A stretch of DNA of 63,739 nt from Marinomonas atlantica (GCF_001639725.1 NZ_LTAW01000013.1:1-63739); one strand, 5' to 3'; shown: positions 18,365-28,931, numbered from the stretch's first letter. A program made the numbers and translations. The notes: generated by a model not told the origin, from the letters alone.

Positions 18365-19765
18365 ATGACTGATACAAACAAAACCACTAACCAGCAATGG
18401 GGTGGTCGCTTCTCTGAACCTGTTGATGCGTTTGTCGCTCGTTTTACCGCATCGGTTGAGTTTGACCAGCGTATGGCGGGACAAGACATTCGTGGTTCGA
18501 TTGCACATGCAACGATGTTGGCAAAAGTCGGTGTGTTAACAGAGGCTGAACGCGACCAAATTATCCAAGGCTTAACGGAAATTGAGCAAGAGATTGCTCG
18601 TGGTGAGTTTGAGTGGTCTATAGAATTAGAAGATGTTCATATGAACATCGAAGCTCGTTTAACACAGAAAATCGGTATTACGGGTAAGAAATTGCACACA
18701 GGTCGTTCACGTAATGATCAAGTAGCGACCGACATTCGCCTCTACATGCGCGATGAAATCGACTTTTTGCTCGAAGAAGTAACACGTTTGCAGCAAGGTA
18801 TTTTATCTCTTGCAGAACGAAATACAGACACAATTATGCCTGGCTTTACGCATTTACAAACGGCTCAGCCAGTGACATTTGGCCATCACTTGATGGCGTG
18901 GTATGAAATGGCACAACGTGATTACGAGCGTCTACTGGACTGCCGTAAACGCGTTAATATCTTGCCACTAGGTGCCGCAGCATTGGCTGGGACGACTTAC
19001 CCAATCGACCGCTTTATGACAGCAGACTTGCTAGGATTTGAACGTCCTACATACAACTCATTAGATTCGGTAAGTGATCGTGACTTTGCAATTGAATTCA
19101 CGGCTGCAGCTTCGATTACCATGATGCATTTATCTCGTTGGGCTGAAGAATTGGTTATGTGGGCCTCGGCTCAATTTAACTTTATTTTCCTTCCTGATCG
19201 CTTCTGTACTGGCTCATCTATCATGCCGCAGAAGAAAAACCCAGATGTACCTGAGCTTGTGCGTGGTAAAACAGGTCGTGTTTATGGCCACTTAATGGGT
19301 CTATTAACATTGATGAAATCCCAGTGTTTGGCGTACAACAAAGATAACCAAGAAGACAAAGAACCGTTATTTGATACAGTAGATACATTACGTGGTTCAC
19401 TGCGTGCGTTTGCAGATATGATTCCAGCGATCGAAGCGCGTAACGAGCATATGTATGAAGCGGCGCGCCGTGGATTCAGTACTGCGACAGACCTTGCTGA
19501 CTACCTAGTGCGTAAAGGCGTGGCGTTCCGTGATGCTCACGAAATCGTCGGTAAAGCAGTTGGGTTTGGTGTGCAAGAAAGTCGCGATTTATCTGAAATG
19601 ACGTTAGTGGAGCTACAAGGTTTCGGCGACATGATTGAACAGGATGTGTTCGAAGTATTAACGCTTGAAGGTTCGGTAGCGGCACGAGATCACATTGGAG
19701 GTACAGCGCCAGCTCAGGTGAAATCTGCGATTGAACGTGCTAAGGCAGAATTAGCACAACGTTAA
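18365..19765 (+). CDS. argH: Argininosuccinate lyase
   Basis: A 466-residue enzyme of the fumarase/aspartase superfamily that splits argininosuccinate to arginine and fumarate. The signature [12 protein letters not shown] is present, plus [12 protein letters not shown] and the catalytic-histidine segment [11 protein letters not shown]. Divergent from hemC. In pseudomonads algZ and algR sit between argH and hemC; here they are absent. A terminator follows at 19794. Confidence 0.98.
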   Translation: MTDTNKTTNQQWGGRFSEPVDAFVARFTASVEFDQRMAGQDIRGSIAHATMLAKVGVLTEAERDQIIQGLTEIEQEIARGEFEWSIELEDVHMNIEARLTQKIGITGKKLHTGRSRNDQVATDIRLYMRDEIDFLLEEVTRLQQGILSLAERNTDTIMPGFTHLQTAQPVTFGHHLMAWYEMAQRDYERLLDCRKRVNILPLGAAALAGTTYPIDRFMTADLLGFERPTYNSLDSVSDRDFAIEFTAAASITMMHLSRWAEELVMWASAQFNFIFLPDRFCTGSSIMPQKKNPDVPELVRGKTGRVYGHLMGLLTLMKSQCLAYNKDNQEDKEPLFDTVDTLRGSLRAFADMIPAIEARNEHMYEAARRGFSTATDLADYLVRKGVAFRDAHEIVGKAVGFGVQESRDLSEMTLVELQGFGDMIEQDVFEVLTLEGSVAARDHIGGTAPAQVKSAIERAKAELAQR

Positions 19766-19793
19766 TAAAACGACGTTTCCTCTGCAATACTCT

Positions 19794-19822
19794 AAAAACC
19801 TCGCATTAAGCGGGGTTTTTTA
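19794..19822. terminator. Terminator after argH
   Basis: AAAAACCTCGC and GCGGGGTTTTT form an 11-bp stem with one G-U pair and an ATTAA loop, followed by T's; the A-rich side could serve the convergent gene at 19820. Confidence 0.88.
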
Positions 19823-20581
19823 ATTATTGCCAAACGGGAGGTCTTGAAAAGGAGCCGTCCGTAATATATCCATCGTGATATTCAGTTCAAACCTGAACAT
19901 GTCTTTTTGCCCCGAGCAACCAGACAGAACTACCTGCCACTCTTCAGTGCTGCCTGGCTCGGGTAGCTTCCAACATAACCCTTTGATATTGACATAGCGA
20001 GTACCGTCAGCATCTTCTGTAATGGGATATTTCTGTTCTTCAATAATACCTTTCTCATATTCATTTTGAATATTTTTTGCTTTGTAGAGCGCTTGTCGAA
20101 ATTTTGGTGAAAAAGCATCTTTAGTCGGGTCTAAAGTCGGTTTTTTGGCGCTGACTCCTTCAATATCGAGCAAGCTGTTGGCTTTCCAGTCAGGAGAGGA
20201 GGTTACCGCTTCGGTCGCATCGACGATGTCACTCAATGTGAAACGGGGTTGTGCCGTCGGCATGGGTACACGAGCTGCTTCTGCTGCTGGCGCTTTGAGT
20301 GGCTCAGTCTGTGAAGGCGGTTCGGTTATTTGACTTAGTTCTGTTGGGTCTTGTTTGATTGTAGCTGGTTCAGACTCAGATTCAGATTCAGACTCAGATT
20401 CAGACTCAGATTCAGGCGTGAGTTGTGCCGACTCCTCAGCGGCTAATATTGAAACCTGCAAATGCGTTGGTTCCGACGTTTCAGCGCCCCAGTGACGATC
20501 TTTAAACCATACAAATAGAGTGGCATGCAGACCTAGTGCTGCAAGCAAAGCAACCACCCATGGTTTAAGCAAGCGTTTCAT
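19820..20581 (-). CDS. Membrane-anchored protein with Ser-Glu repeat
   Basis: A 253-residue protein I cannot assign. One N-terminal transmembrane helix (about 8-26) is followed by a linker holding alternating Ser-Glu (about 56-70) and a Pro/Thr-rich stretch, then a C-terminal domain (about 160-253) with two cysteines (GLCWKLPEP and VLSGCSGQ). This TonB/TolA-like layout suggests a periplasmic domain on a flexible stalk, but no TonB C-terminal motif is visible. It occupies the place where cyaY often diverges from lptM-lysA. Confidence 0.7.
   Translation of the reverse strand: MKRLLKPWVVALLAALGLHATLFVWFKDRHWGAETSEPTHLQVSILAAEESAQLTPESESESESESESESEPATIKQDPTELSQITEPPSQTEPLKAPAAEAARVPMPTAQPRFTLSDIVDATEAVTSSPDWKANSLLDIEGVSAKKPTLDPTKDAFSPKFRQALYKAKNIQNEYEKGIIEEQKYPITEDADGTRYVNIKGLCWKLPEPGSTEEWQVVLSGCSGQKDMFRFELNITMDILRTAPFQDLPFGNN
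20373..20414. repeat. Hexanucleotide tandem repeat, 7 units of GAYTCA
   Basis: Seven head-to-tail copies of GATTCA or GACTCA, each encoding Ser-Glu on the minus strand in the linker of the 19820-20581 protein. Unit length is a multiple of three, so copy-number change would alter linker length without breaking the frame. Confidence 0.95.
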
Positions 20582-20762
20582 TCGAGCATCCGTATCTTGA
20601 TTCTAATTCTTTTGCGTACAAAACCGCGCGTATCAAGCGCTCACTATAGCAAATCACATGGCTTTAAACAGGCAAACCGCGTAAAGATTTTCAATCAAAA
20701 TAGTGAGTGGGGGTGGGAATAAAATAGGGGATCAGTATACTGTCAACAAATTATATTAATGG

Positions 20763-20900
20763 ATGGTTATCACTGTGCCTAAGCCTATTTTTTTGTTGCT
20801 CATGACCTTAGTTCTATCGGGTTGTGGAAATAAAGGTGCCTTGTATTTACCGCAGCAATCTTTGCCAGCGGACGCAGTGTCTACTTCCTCCGATCATTGA
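20763..20900 (+). CDS. lptM: Small lipoprotein LptM (YifL-like)
   Basis: A 45-residue reading frame with a signal peptide ending in lipobox LSGC, then GNKGALYLP, the hallmark of the LptM/YifL family found just upstream of lysA. LptM assists maturation of the LPS translocon LptD-LptE in the outer membrane. Translation may start at ATG 20763 or at GTG 20775. It ends 9 bases before lysA, whose ribosome-binding site overlaps its stop codon. Confidence 0.88.
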   Translation: MVITVPKPIFLLLMTLVLSGCGNKGALYLPQQSLPADAVSTSSDH

Positions 20901-20909
20901 GGTGTTCCC

Positions 20910-22163
20910 TTGGACTTTTTTAATTACTCTGGTCAGCAGCTTCACGCTGAAGATGTTTCATTAACGGATATCGCAAATCAATTCGGTACTCCAACTTACG
21001 TATATTCGCGTGCCACGTTCGAGCGCCATTACAAAGCGTATGCGGATGCCTTTGCGTCACACCCAACGTTGATTTGCTATGCCGTGAAAGCGTGTTCCAA
21101 TATTGCAATTTTGAATGTGCTGGCGCGTCTTGGTTCAGGTTTTGATATTGTCTCCATCGGCGAGCTAGAACGCGTTTTGCGTGCAGGCGGCGATCCGAGC
21201 AAAGTGATGTTCTCTGGTGTGGCGAAGCAAGCGCATGAAATGCGTCGTGCATTAGAAATTGGTATTCACTGCTTTAACGTTGAGTCTGAGTCAGAACTTT
21301 ATCGCCTAAACACTGTGGCGAGCGAAATGGGGGTTGTGGCGCCAGTTTCATTGCGTGTAAATCCTGATGTAGATGCTAAAACACATCCTTACATTTCAAC
21401 GGGCTTGAAAGACAATAAATTTGGTATCGATATTCAAGATGCCGTGCGTATTTACAGCGTGGCGCATTCGTTAGAGAACCTAAATGTGATGGGGGTAGAT
21501 TGTCACATTGGTTCTCAGCTAACTGAGCTTCAGCCATTTATGGACACATTTGATCGCTTGATTGGTCTGATTGATCAGTTAGCTGAACAAGGTATTACCA
21601 TTAAACATCTTGATTTAGGTGGTGGTTTAGGGGTGCGCTACCGTGATGAAGTGCCACCAGAGCCGAAAGATTATGCAGATCAATTACTGGCCAAGGTAAA
21701 AGGTCGTGATCTATCACTGGCTTTTGAACCAGGTCGCTCAATTGCTGCGAACGCCGGCATTATGATGACGAAAGTTGAGTTCCTAAAATGCACCGCGCAT
21801 AAAAACTTTGCCATTATCGACGGTGCGATGAACGATATGATTCGTCCCTCTCTTTATGGCGCTTGGATGGACATCGTCCCAGTTAATTTAGGTGCGACAC
21901 CGGAAGGCAAACGCACCTATGACCTAGTTGGTCCGATTTGTGAAACGGGTGACTTCCTAGGCAAAGATCGTGAGTTAGACATTCAGCCGGGTGATCTACT
22001 AGCTCTTCGCTCAGCCGGAGCTTATGGTTTCACAATGGCTTCAAACTACAACAGTCGTGGCCGCGCAGCGGAAGTGATGGTTGACGGTGATAAAACATAT
22101 TTAATCCGTGAGCGTGAAGACATTGATCACCAGTTAGCCGGTGAGCAACTGTTGCCTGCTTAA
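20910..22163 (+). CDS. lysA: Diaminopimelate decarboxylase
   Basis: A 417-residue PLP enzyme making L-lysine from meso-diaminopimelate. The PLP lysine is Lys60 in CYAVKAC, the phosphate-binding glycines are in [11 protein letters not shown] and the substrate motif is [10 protein letters not shown]. The start is TTG 20910, with GAGGTG 6 bases upstream, giving the usual N terminus DFFNYSG. It forms an operon with lptM, dapF, the DUF484 gene and the HAD gene. Confidence 0.97.
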   Translation: MDFFNYSGQQLHAEDVSLTDIANQFGTPTYVYSRATFERHYKAYADAFASHPTLICYAVKACSNIAILNVLARLGSGFDIVSIGELERVLRAGGDPSKVMFSGVAKQAHEMRRALEIGIHCFNVESESELYRLNTVASEMGVVAPVSLRVNPDVDAKTHPYISTGLKDNKFGIDIQDAVRIYSVAHSLENLNVMGVDCHIGSQLTELQPFMDTFDRLIGLIDQLAEQGITIKHLDLGGGLGVRYRDEVPPEPKDYADQLLAKVKGRDLSLAFEPGRSIAANAGIMMTKVEFLKCTAHKNFAIIDGAMNDMIRPSLYGAWMDIVPVNLGATPEGKRTYDLVGPICETGDFLGKDRELDIQPGDLLALRSAGAYGFTMASNYNSRGRAAEVMVDGDKTYLIREREDIDHQLAGEQLLPA

Positions 22164-22173
22164 GGAGCGTAAC

Positions 22174-23004
22174 GTGTTACTAAAATTTACTAAGATGCAT
22201 GGCCTCGGTAATGACTTCGTCGTTGTCGATGCCGTGTCTCGAAAAGTGTATTTCAACAAGGCGCAGATCGAGCGCCTTGGTGATCGTAACCGTGGCATAG
22301 GTTTTGATCAGCTGTTGGTTGTTGAGCCTCCCTCCAACCCGGATATGGACTTTCGCTACCGTATTTATAATTGTGACGGTTCGGAAGTTGAGCATTGTGG
22401 CAATGGTGCTCGTTGTTTTGCAAAGTTTGTACTGGATCGTGAGTTGACTCATAAACGTGTCATTGATGTAGAAACAAAGCGTGGTCAGATGCAGTTGAAA
22501 ATCCAAGAGGATGGTCAAGTCTGTGTGGACATGGGAGAGCCTAGTTTCATACCTGCTGACCTTCCTTTTGTAGCAGATGAATTGGCTGACGTTTATGTGA
22601 TTGATGTGGCAGGTGAGCATTTCGATTTAACGCCTGTGTCAGTGGGTAACCCGCATGCAGTGATTCGTGTAGAAGCACTAACGGATGAACTTGTGCACCG
22701 CGTGGGTCCGATTATTGAAGATCATGAGCGTTTTCCAAACAATGTAAATGTTGGCTTTTTACAGGTCTTATCATCTGATGAAGTTAACTTGCGCGTATAC
22801 GAACGTGGGGTTGGTGAAACACAAGCGTGCGGAACTGGCGCATGTGCGGCCGTTGTGGCCGGAATTAAGCAAGGTTGGCTTGCCTCCAATGTTTTAGTGC
22901 ATTTACCTGGTGGTGATTTGCGTATTTCTTGGCGAGGACCAGGTCATTCTATTGAAATGACTGGACCTGCACAAAAAGTATTTGAAGGCCAAATTTACCT
23001 ATAA
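22174..23004 (+). CDS. dapF: Diaminopimelate epimerase
   Basis: Interconverts LL- and meso-diaminopimelate for peptidoglycan and lysine. GTG 22174 is used because AAGGAG lies upstream and the product then begins [15 protein letters not shown] (276 residues), as in homologues. The two catalytic cysteines are in [10 protein letters not shown] and QACGTGACA. It starts 10 bases after lysA. Confidence 0.97.
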   Translation: MLLKFTKMHGLGNDFVVVDAVSRKVYFNKAQIERLGDRNRGIGFDQLLVVEPPSNPDMDFRYRIYNCDGSEVEHCGNGARCFAKFVLDRELTHKRVIDVETKRGQMQLKIQEDGQVCVDMGEPSFIPADLPFVADELADVYVIDVAGEHFDLTPVSVGNPHAVIRVEALTDELVHRVGPIIEDHERFPNNVNVGFLQVLSSDEVNLRVYERGVGETQACGTGACAAVVAGIKQGWLASNVLVHLPGGDLRISWRGPGHSIEMTGPAQKVFEGQIYL

Positions 23005-23014
23005 GAGAGGGTTC

Positions 23015-23683
23015 ATGTCGGAAGAGGACGTAGTTAAATACTTACAAGATACGCCAGATTTTTTCGAGCGAAATCCTGAGTTATTAGAAGAGTTGACCAT
23101 TCCTCATCCGGTACATGGTGGTGCGATCTCGTTATTGGAGCGCCAAGTTTCGTTATTGCGTAAATCGACCGCAGAATACCGTGGTGAATTTGAACGCTTA
23201 GTGAGCATCGCTCGTGAAAACGAAGCCATCATGAAGAAAAGTCGTCGGCTGATCTTGAAATGTCTAAGTGGTGACTCGCTTGATGATTTTGCTGAGGTTG
23301 TCGAAGAGGTGATGCGTGAAGACTTCGCGGTCAACTATATGTCGATGGTGCTGTTTACTGAGCAACCATTAGATACGTCCGTTCGTACGGCCAGTTGGGA
23401 ATCTGCAGAGCCAATTATAAAAGAAATGTTGGCCCAGTCAGGCTGCTACTGTGGCGTACTATCAGTTGTTGAGTCTGAGTTTTTATTTCAGTCGCAAAGT
23501 GACTCAGTGATGTCTTCGGCCATTCTGCCTTTAGTGTCATTCGAAGGTGGGCGATTGGTTTATCATGGCGTGTTAGCGCTTGGTTCTAATCGATTGAACC
23601 ATTTTGATAAAGACAAGGGCTCCTTGTTTTTAGATTACCTTTCTGACCTATTGAGTGCGCTGCTATTAAGGCTATTACCATGA
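23015..23683 (+). CDS. DUF484 family protein
   Basis: A 222-residue DUF484 protein, from ATG 23015 with GAGAGGG upstream. The N-terminal helix MSEEDVVKYLQDTPDFFERNPELL and the IPHPVHGGAISLLERQV segment are typical; the remainder resembles a GAF-like fold. Biochemical function is unknown. It is conserved between dapF and xerC in gammaproteobacteria. Here it overlaps the HAD gene by 4 bases and xerC is absent. Confidence 0.93.
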   Translation: MSEEDVVKYLQDTPDFFERNPELLEELTIPHPVHGGAISLLERQVSLLRKSTAEYRGEFERLVSIARENEAIMKKSRRLILKCLSGDSLDDFAEVVEEVMREDFAVNYMSMVLFTEQPLDTSVRTASWESAEPIIKEMLAQSGCYCGVLSVVESEFLFQSQSDSVMSSAILPLVSFEGGRLVYHGVLALGSNRLNHFDKDKGSLFLDYLSDLLSALLLRLLP

Positions 23684-24393
23684 AAACATTGATTTCATTT
23701 GACTTAGACAACACCCTTTGGGATGTCGACCCAACTCTTGTCCGTGCAGAGCATGCAATGGAGAAATGGTTCGAGGGTAACTTTCCAGGATTTGCTGAGC
23801 GTTTTTATACGCCCACAATGGACCCTATCAAGTTCGAGATTTATGAGCTTTACCCAGAGATTAAACACGATGTGACAAAGGTGCGCTTAGCGCAATACCG
23901 TTTGGCCTTGCAACGTTATGGTTTGCCAGCTGAAGAAGCAGAGCAACGAGCAGAGCAAGCTTTCAATGTATTTTACGATTGGCGTCAGCGCGTTGACTTG
24001 TATCCCGATGTCCACCCGATGTTAACAAAGCTCGCTGAACGATACGAACTGGCTGCCTTAACCAATGGTAATGCCGATGTATATCATCCACATATTGCAT
24101 TGGAACATTATTTTGGCACGGTTATTCGGGCTGATAAAGAAGGGATTGCCAAACCAGATCCTGAGATTTTTACGCGCCTATCGGAACGTACTGATACACC
24201 AATGGACCGTATTATCCATGTGGGCGATCATCCTATTGATGATGTTCAAGGCGCAGTGAATGCTGGCGCGCGTGCGGTGTGGTTTAACCGCCATGGAGCG
24301 CGCCGTTGGAAGGCTGAATGGAGCGTGGTACCTGATGCGGAAGTGCATTCTTTACCAGAGTTGATTACGCTAATTGAGAACATGACCTTATAG
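23680..24393 (+). CDS. HAD-family phosphatase (YigB-like)
   Basis: A 237-residue haloacid-dehalogenase hydrolase. Motif I is FDLDNTLWDVD at residues 6-16, motif II is ALTNGN, and the lysine and acidic motifs are AKPDPEIF and HVGDHPIDDVQGA. The cap domain is C1-type. E. coli YigB in the same neighbourhood hydrolyses FMN and other phosphates, so a flavin or sugar-phosphate role is plausible. It overlaps the DUF484 gene by 4 bases. Confidence 0.9.
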   Translation: MKTLISFDLDNTLWDVDPTLVRAEHAMEKWFEGNFPGFAERFYTPTMDPIKFEIYELYPEIKHDVTKVRLAQYRLALQRYGLPAEEAEQRAEQAFNVFYDWRQRVDLYPDVHPMLTKLAERYELAALTNGNADVYHPHIALEHYFGTVIRADKEGIAKPDPEIFTRLSERTDTPMDRIIHVGDHPIDDVQGAVNAGARAVWFNRHGARRWKAEWSVVPDAEVHSLPELITLIENMTL

Positions 24394-24492
24394 CATTTTG
24401 CTATCGTTCTAGTTAAGTATTCTGATTTTGCCGTGACGTGAATAGTGTTACACTTACACCATAAATGAATAACCGAATTTAAGGAATTTGCG

Positions 24493-24819
24493 ATGAGCGA
24501 AAATATTATCAACGTAACTGATGCTCAGTTTGAAGAAGAAGTTCTAAAATCTGACTTGCCTGTTATCGTAGACTTTTGGGCGCCATGGTGTGGGCCTTGT
24601 AAAATGATCGCGCCAGTTCTTGAAGACGTTTCAGCAGAATACGCTGGTCGTGTGAAAGTGGTGAAAATCAATGTTGATGAAAACACCGAAACAGCGCCTA
24701 AATACAATGTACGTGGTATTCCAACACTGCTTATTATCAAAGGTGGCGAAGTTGCTGCTACCAAAGTGGGTGCAGTTTCTAAGTCTCAGCTTGTAGAGTT
24801 TGTAGAAAGCGCTCTTTAA
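24493..24819 (+). CDS. trxA: Thioredoxin 1
   Basis: A 108-residue cytoplasmic thioredoxin with redox site WCGPC (Cys33, Cys36), buried Asp in VDFWAPW and the cis-proline segment GIPTLLI. It reduces disulfides in ribonucleotide reductase and other proteins. AAGGAA precedes the ATG. Monocistronic, with a strong terminator at 24843. Confidence 0.98.
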   Translation: MSENIINVTDAQFEEEVLKSDLPVIVDFWAPWCGPCKMIAPVLEDVSAEYAGRVKVVKINVDENTETAPKYNVRGIPTLLIIKGGEVAATKVGAVSKSQLVEFVESAL

Positions 24820-24842
24820 TCAGAGAGAAAACGCTTACTTTT

Positions 24843-24870
24843 AAAAAGGGCCGCTTACGCGGCCTTTTTT
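24843..24870. terminator. Terminator after trxA
   Basis: AAAAAGGGCCGC and GCGGCCTTTTTT form a 12-bp stem (one G-U) with a TTAC loop and T-run; it lies between trxA and the convergent M23 peptidase and can work in both directions. Confidence 0.93.
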
Positions 24871-24899
24871 GTGTCTAACTTTTTATAAAATGCAGTGTA

Positions 24900-26222
24900 T
24901 CAATTTTTACGAGATAGCCTCGCAAGGTAACTAGCCAAGTCTTGTGAGCGAGAGCGCTTTAGTCTCTCCATTAATGTTTGCGCATAAGGTAAAAAAGCCA
25001 TCAATTCGGATTTGCTCATAGGGCTGTCGTAAGGAATATCGACGGTTTCGGGGTTTTGATGAGCACCATTAATGCGGAATTCATAATGTAGATGAGGGCC
25101 TGTTGCCCAGCCCGTTTGGCCTACATAAGCGATAGTCTCCCCTTGAGACACTTTTCTACCCGCTATTATGTGCTCGGAGAAGCCATTTAAATGTGCGTAT
25201 AGGGTGGTGTAGCCGGCACCGTGATCAATAATGACCGTATTGCCATAGCCTTTCATTTCCCCCACAAAGGCCACACTACCATCCCCTGAACTTTGTACTG
25301 GCGTATCGGTTGGTGCGGCGTAATCAACACCTTGATGCGGTCGACTGGTTTTAAAGATAGGGTGCAGTCGATGAGGATTAAACTGGGAGGATACACGAGT
25401 GAAATCGACAGGTGAGCGGATGAACGCTTTACGTAATGATAAACCGTCACGAGTAAAGTAGTCCGTTTGTTGCTCGAGCTGATAGCGCAGTGCTTCAAAA
25501 ACACGGCCATTATTAATAAATTGCGCAGCGATAATATTGCCCGTGCCTATTTTTTCTTCATCAATAAAGCGCTCTTCAAATAATAAGGCAAAACGGTCGC
25601 CTTGACGTATATCGAGGGCAAAGTCGATGTCCCAGCGAAAGATGCGGGTAATTTGCAGTAATAACTTGTCTGAAATACCTGCCGCCGTACCGTCTACAAA
25701 CAATGAGTTCTGAATGGTGACCTCTTTGTAAGCAAGTGCCGTCTCAATGGGGGTAAGCTGCTCATTGTATCGATAACCACTGTCTACTTGCTTAAACACA
25801 TGAGCGCGTTCGCGGCTCACTGAAAGAGTGAGGTTTTTCAAATTATTACTGGGAACCAAAATGTTGGTGGTGAGTTTTTGTCCAGGTTGTAGGTTACTTA
25901 GTACATTGCTTTCATCTACTTGCAGCAGTTGGGCAATCTGACGGTTACTAACGCCAAGTCGATTCAGGGTGCGTGACAGTGAATCCCCGTTTTGAAGCAA
26001 CACAGTTTTAGACTCAAGTGTTTGTGGTATTGGCTTGATATGTTCTGGCGAAGGAACGTCTGCTTTAGCAGGAATCGGTCCCGCACTTGTCAGAACAGTA
26101 CTCTGCTTAGGTGTATTTGTCATAGGCTCTGAGGAACCGTCCCATAGTAGCAAACTACCCCCTATGAGCAGTAAAACTAAGGATGTCCAGAAAAGTCCCT
26201 TAGATAGCAATGATTTGTCCAA
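24900..26222 (-). CDS. M23 murein endopeptidase (MepM-like)
   Basis: A 440-residue peptidoglycan hydrolase. An N-terminal membrane anchor (about 12-28) is followed by an OapA/LysM-like domain (about 70-150) and a C-terminal LytM/M23 domain. The zinc ligands are intact: HQGVDYAAP supplies His and Asp, and HLHYEF supplies the last His. It should cut D,D cross-links in the periplasm to allow wall growth. It is divergent from tyrS, the usual pairing in Pseudomonas relatives. Confidence 0.93.
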   Translation of the reverse strand: MDKSLLSKGLFWTSLVLLLIGGSLLLWDGSSEPMTNTPKQSTVLTSAGPIPAKADVPSPEHIKPIPQTLESKTVLLQNGDSLSRTLNRLGVSNRQIAQLLQVDESNVLSNLQPGQKLTTNILVPSNNLKNLTLSVSRERAHVFKQVDSGYRYNEQLTPIETALAYKEVTIQNSLFVDGTAAGISDKLLLQITRIFRWDIDFALDIRQGDRFALLFEERFIDEEKIGTGNIIAAQFINNGRVFEALRYQLEQQTDYFTRDGLSLRKAFIRSPVDFTRVSSQFNPHRLHPIFKTSRPHQGVDYAAPTDTPVQSSGDGSVAFVGEMKGYGNTVIIDHGAGYTTLYAHLNGFSEHIIAGRKVSQGETIAYVGQTGWATGPHLHYEFRINGAHQNPETVDIPYDSPMSKSELMAFLPYAQTLMERLKRSRSQDLASYLARLSRKN

Positions 26223-26324
26223 TATTGAGTTCCAATTTTAAGCATAAAGCCATGTAATCCTATCAACTAAGTGGCTATAATTGAATGCTAATTATTTTTA
26301 CTACACTAGGATTTGGATCTAACA

Positions 26325-27629
26325 ATGACACAACAAAACCTCGACCTATTAGCTGATTTACAAGCTCGTGGGCTTATCGCTCAAATGACAGCTGAAGAAG
26401 AGCTGCGCGCTCACTTGTCATCCGGTCGTCGTACTTTGTATTGTGGCTTTGATCCAACGGCCGACAGCCTACACCTTGGCCACTTAGTGCCTTTGTTGGT
26501 ACTGAAGCGCTGTCAAGATGCGGGACATAACCCAATTGCGCTTGTTGGTGGTGCCACTGGTATGATTGGTGACCCAAGCTTTAAAGCCGCAGAGCGTTCA
26601 TTAAATACGTCTGATATCGTGGCAAGTTGGGCTGATAAAATTAAAGGTCAGGTAAGTCAGTTTGTTGCGTTCGAGGGTGTTGATAACCCTGCGCGCGTGG
26701 TAAACAACCTAGATTGGACTGGCAATATGAATGTGATCGATTTCTTGCGCGAAATCGGTAAGCATTTCTCTGTCAATGCCATGATTAACAAAGAGTCGGT
26801 TCAGCAACGTCTAAACCGCGAAGGTGCTGGGATTTCTTTTACCGAGTTTTCATACGCATTGTTGCAAGGCATGGACTTCGCAGAATTGAACCGCTTGTAC
26901 GATTGTACGCTTCAGGTAGGCGGCAGCGATCAGTGGGGCAATATCGTTGGTGGTATTGATCTGTCTCGTCGTCAAAATCAATCGCAAACATTTGGTTTAA
27001 CAGTTCCCTTGGTAACGAAATCTGATGGTACTAAATTTGGTAAAACAGAGTCTGGTGCGGTTTGGTTAGATCCTACGAAGACCAGCCAATACTCGTTCTA
27101 TCAATTCTGGTTGGGTACAGCTGACGCAGATGTATACAAATTCTTGAAGTACTTCACGTTTATGTCAATCGAAGACATTGATGCGATTGAAAAAGCCGAT
27201 CAAGAAAATGGCGGTAAGCCGCAAGCACAAGCAGTACTAGCGCATGAGGCAACTCGTTTAGTGCATGGTGAGGAAGGTTTGGCCGCCGCTGAGCGTATTA
27301 CGCAAGCGTTGTTCAGTGGTGAAACGGACAAGCTAAGCGAACAAGACCTTGAGCAAATTCAACTGGATGGTCTACCAAGCAGTTCTTTAGAAGGTATCAA
27401 TTTAGCGGAAACGCCAATGACCTCACTGCTTGCGGATGCTGGACTAGCCGCGAGTGGCAAACAAGTAAAAGATGCTCTGCAGCGTAATTCTGTATTTGTA
27501 AATGGTGTAGCAAAAGGCATGGATGACAACATGTCTGCAGCGGATATCTTTACCACGCAGAACGGTTACTACGGCAAGTACTTCCTAGTGAAATTAGGTA
27601 AGAAGAAACACCACTTATTTGCTCTATAA
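26325..27629 (+). CDS. tyrS: Tyrosyl-tRNA synthetase
   Basis: A class I synthetase charging tRNA(Tyr), 434 residues from ATG 26325. The HIGH-like motif is HLGHL, the KMSKS-like motif is KFGKT and the C-terminal S4 RNA-binding domain contains [18 protein letters not shown]. An alternative frame opening at 26313 adds four residues without support. Divergent from the M23 peptidase; a UUCG-loop terminator follows. Confidence 0.98.
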   Translation: MTQQNLDLLADLQARGLIAQMTAEEELRAHLSSGRRTLYCGFDPTADSLHLGHLVPLLVLKRCQDAGHNPIALVGGATGMIGDPSFKAAERSLNTSDIVASWADKIKGQVSQFVAFEGVDNPARVVNNLDWTGNMNVIDFLREIGKHFSVNAMINKESVQQRLNREGAGISFTEFSYALLQGMDFAELNRLYDCTLQVGGSDQWGNIVGGIDLSRRQNQSQTFGLTVPLVTKSDGTKFGKTESGAVWLDPTKTSQYSFYQFWLGTADADVYKFLKYFTFMSIEDIDAIEKADQENGGKPQAQAVLAHEATRLVHGEEGLAAAERITQALFSGETDKLSEQDLEQIQLDGLPSSSLEGINLAETPMTSLLADAGLAASGKQVKDALQRNSVFVNGVAKGMDDNMSAADIFTTQNGYYGKYFLVKLGKKKHHLFAL

Positions 27630-27650
27630 GCATGATAAATGGTTCATACT

Positions 27651-27674
27651 AAAGGCGCTTCGGCGCCTTTTCTG
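27651..27674 (+). terminator. Terminator after tyrS
   Basis: AAAGGCGC-TTCG-GCGCCTTT, an 8-bp stem closed by a stable UUCG loop, followed by a short T-run. It separates tyrS from tilS. Confidence 0.85.
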
Positions 27675-27689
27675 TTTGTTAGGTAAAGC

Positions 27690-28931
27690 ATGATTGTATT
27701 ATCGACAGAAACATTGCAAAGGTTGTTAGGGGAGCAAGGAAAGATCTATATTGCTTACAGCGGCGGTATGGATTCCCATGTTTTGCTTCACTGTGTGATG
27801 AGGCAGCTTTCTTCTGATTTACGGTCACGTGTGTCTGCCATTCATATACATCATGGTTTGAGTGACAATGCAGATGCTTGGGCGCTGCATTGTCAGACGA
27901 TATGTGATGGTTATCAGATTCCGTTGTTCAATGAGCGGGTCACACTTGATACTCACCAATCACTTGAAGAGCAAGCTCGGCGTAAGCGTTATGAGGTGTT
28001 TGAGCGCTACTTAGAGAATGGTGATGTATTGCTGCAAGGTCATCATGCGAACGATCAAGCAGAGACGCTGCTCTTTCGTTTAGAACGAGGCACTGGCTGG
28101 CGCGGCATTCAAGGTATTCCTGCCCAGCGTCCACTCGGTTTGGGTCAACTTTGGCGTCCGTTGTTAACGATCTCACGACAAGTATTAATGGAATATGCTC
28201 AACAGCAATCACTTCACTGGATTGAAGATGAATCGAATGCTGACGTGCGATTCCGACGAAACTTTCTTCGTCATCAGGTAATCGAACCCTGGGAAGATAA
28301 CGATGGGGCTCTTATGGCGCAAGTGGCTAAAAGTGCCGAATTTATGCAGTCAGAAGGTCGTGTTATTGAGCGCTTAATCAGAACCACTCTCCAGACACAT
28401 ATTAATGAAACTGGAGGACTGAATTTAGCCTCTTTGCCGGTTGATGAAAGAGCCTTTTGGTTGTCGAGTTACCTTAAAGAACAGAACGTTTCGCTCACGC
28501 AAGCTCAGTTATCTGCTGTTGTTGCTATGTTTTATGGCGCTCAAAGTAAGCAGCCTTTGTATCAAACTTCAGGGTATCGACTTGTGCGTTATATCGAGCA
28601 TTTGTATGTATTGCCTGAAGAGCGTTTGCCTGTACTGGGTGCGCTCAAAAAACGCGTTTGGTTTGAACGAGAGTTTGATTGTATTCGTTGTAGTGAGGCT
28701 GTAGAGCTTAAATCTCGTCCAGAAGGGGAGCGTTTATTACTAGCAAATGGCAAACATCGTTCACTCAAAAAATGGCTACAAGATCAAAGAATTCCAATCT
28801 GGTGGCGCGACCATCTACCTTATATCTATCAAGCTGATACCTTGGTTGCGATTGGGGATCTTTGGCAGCATCCTGAAGCTATTTTAACCGTAGAGTGGCA
28901 CAGAAATGAGCGTCTATGTTGGCCTAACTGA
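27690..28931 (+). CDS. tilS: tRNA(Ile)-lysidine synthase
   Basis: A 413-residue N-type ATP pyrophosphatase that converts C34 of the CAU tRNA(Ile) to lysidine so it reads AUA. The PP-loop is AYSGGMDSH (residues about 22-30), followed by HIHHGLSDNAD and GHHANDQAETLLFRLERGTG. A C-terminal tRNA-binding domain follows. In pseudomonads tilS is close to pyrG; here an accessory block separates them. Confidence 0.95.
   Translation: MIVLSTETLQRLLGEQGKIYIAYSGGMDSHVLLHCVMRQLSSDLRSRVSAIHIHHGLSDNADAWALHCQTICDGYQIPLFNERVTLDTHQSLEEQARRKRYEVFERYLENGDVLLQGHHANDQAETLLFRLERGTGWRGIQGIPAQRPLGLGQLWRPLLTISRQVLMEYAQQQSLHWIEDESNADVRFRRNFLRHQVIEPWEDNDGALMAQVAKSAEFMQSEGRVIERLIRTTLQTHINETGGLNLASLPVDERAFWLSSYLKEQNVSLTQAQLSAVVAMFYGAQSKQPLYQTSGYRLVRYIEHLYVLPEERLPVLGALKKRVWFEREFDCIRCSEAVELKSRPEGERLLLANGKHRSLKKWLQDQRIPIWWRDHLPYIYQADTLVAIGDLWQHPEAILTVEWHRNERLCWPN

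Noticed and set aside
20373..20414. Short repeats considered as a CRISPR array
   Set aside because: The units are 6 bases long without spacers and encode Ser-Glu within a gene. It is a simple tandem repeat.
20582..20909. Lysine riboswitch upstream of lysA
   Set aside because: The space before lysA is occupied by lptM, and the region upstream lacks the multi-helix junction of a lysine riboswitch.
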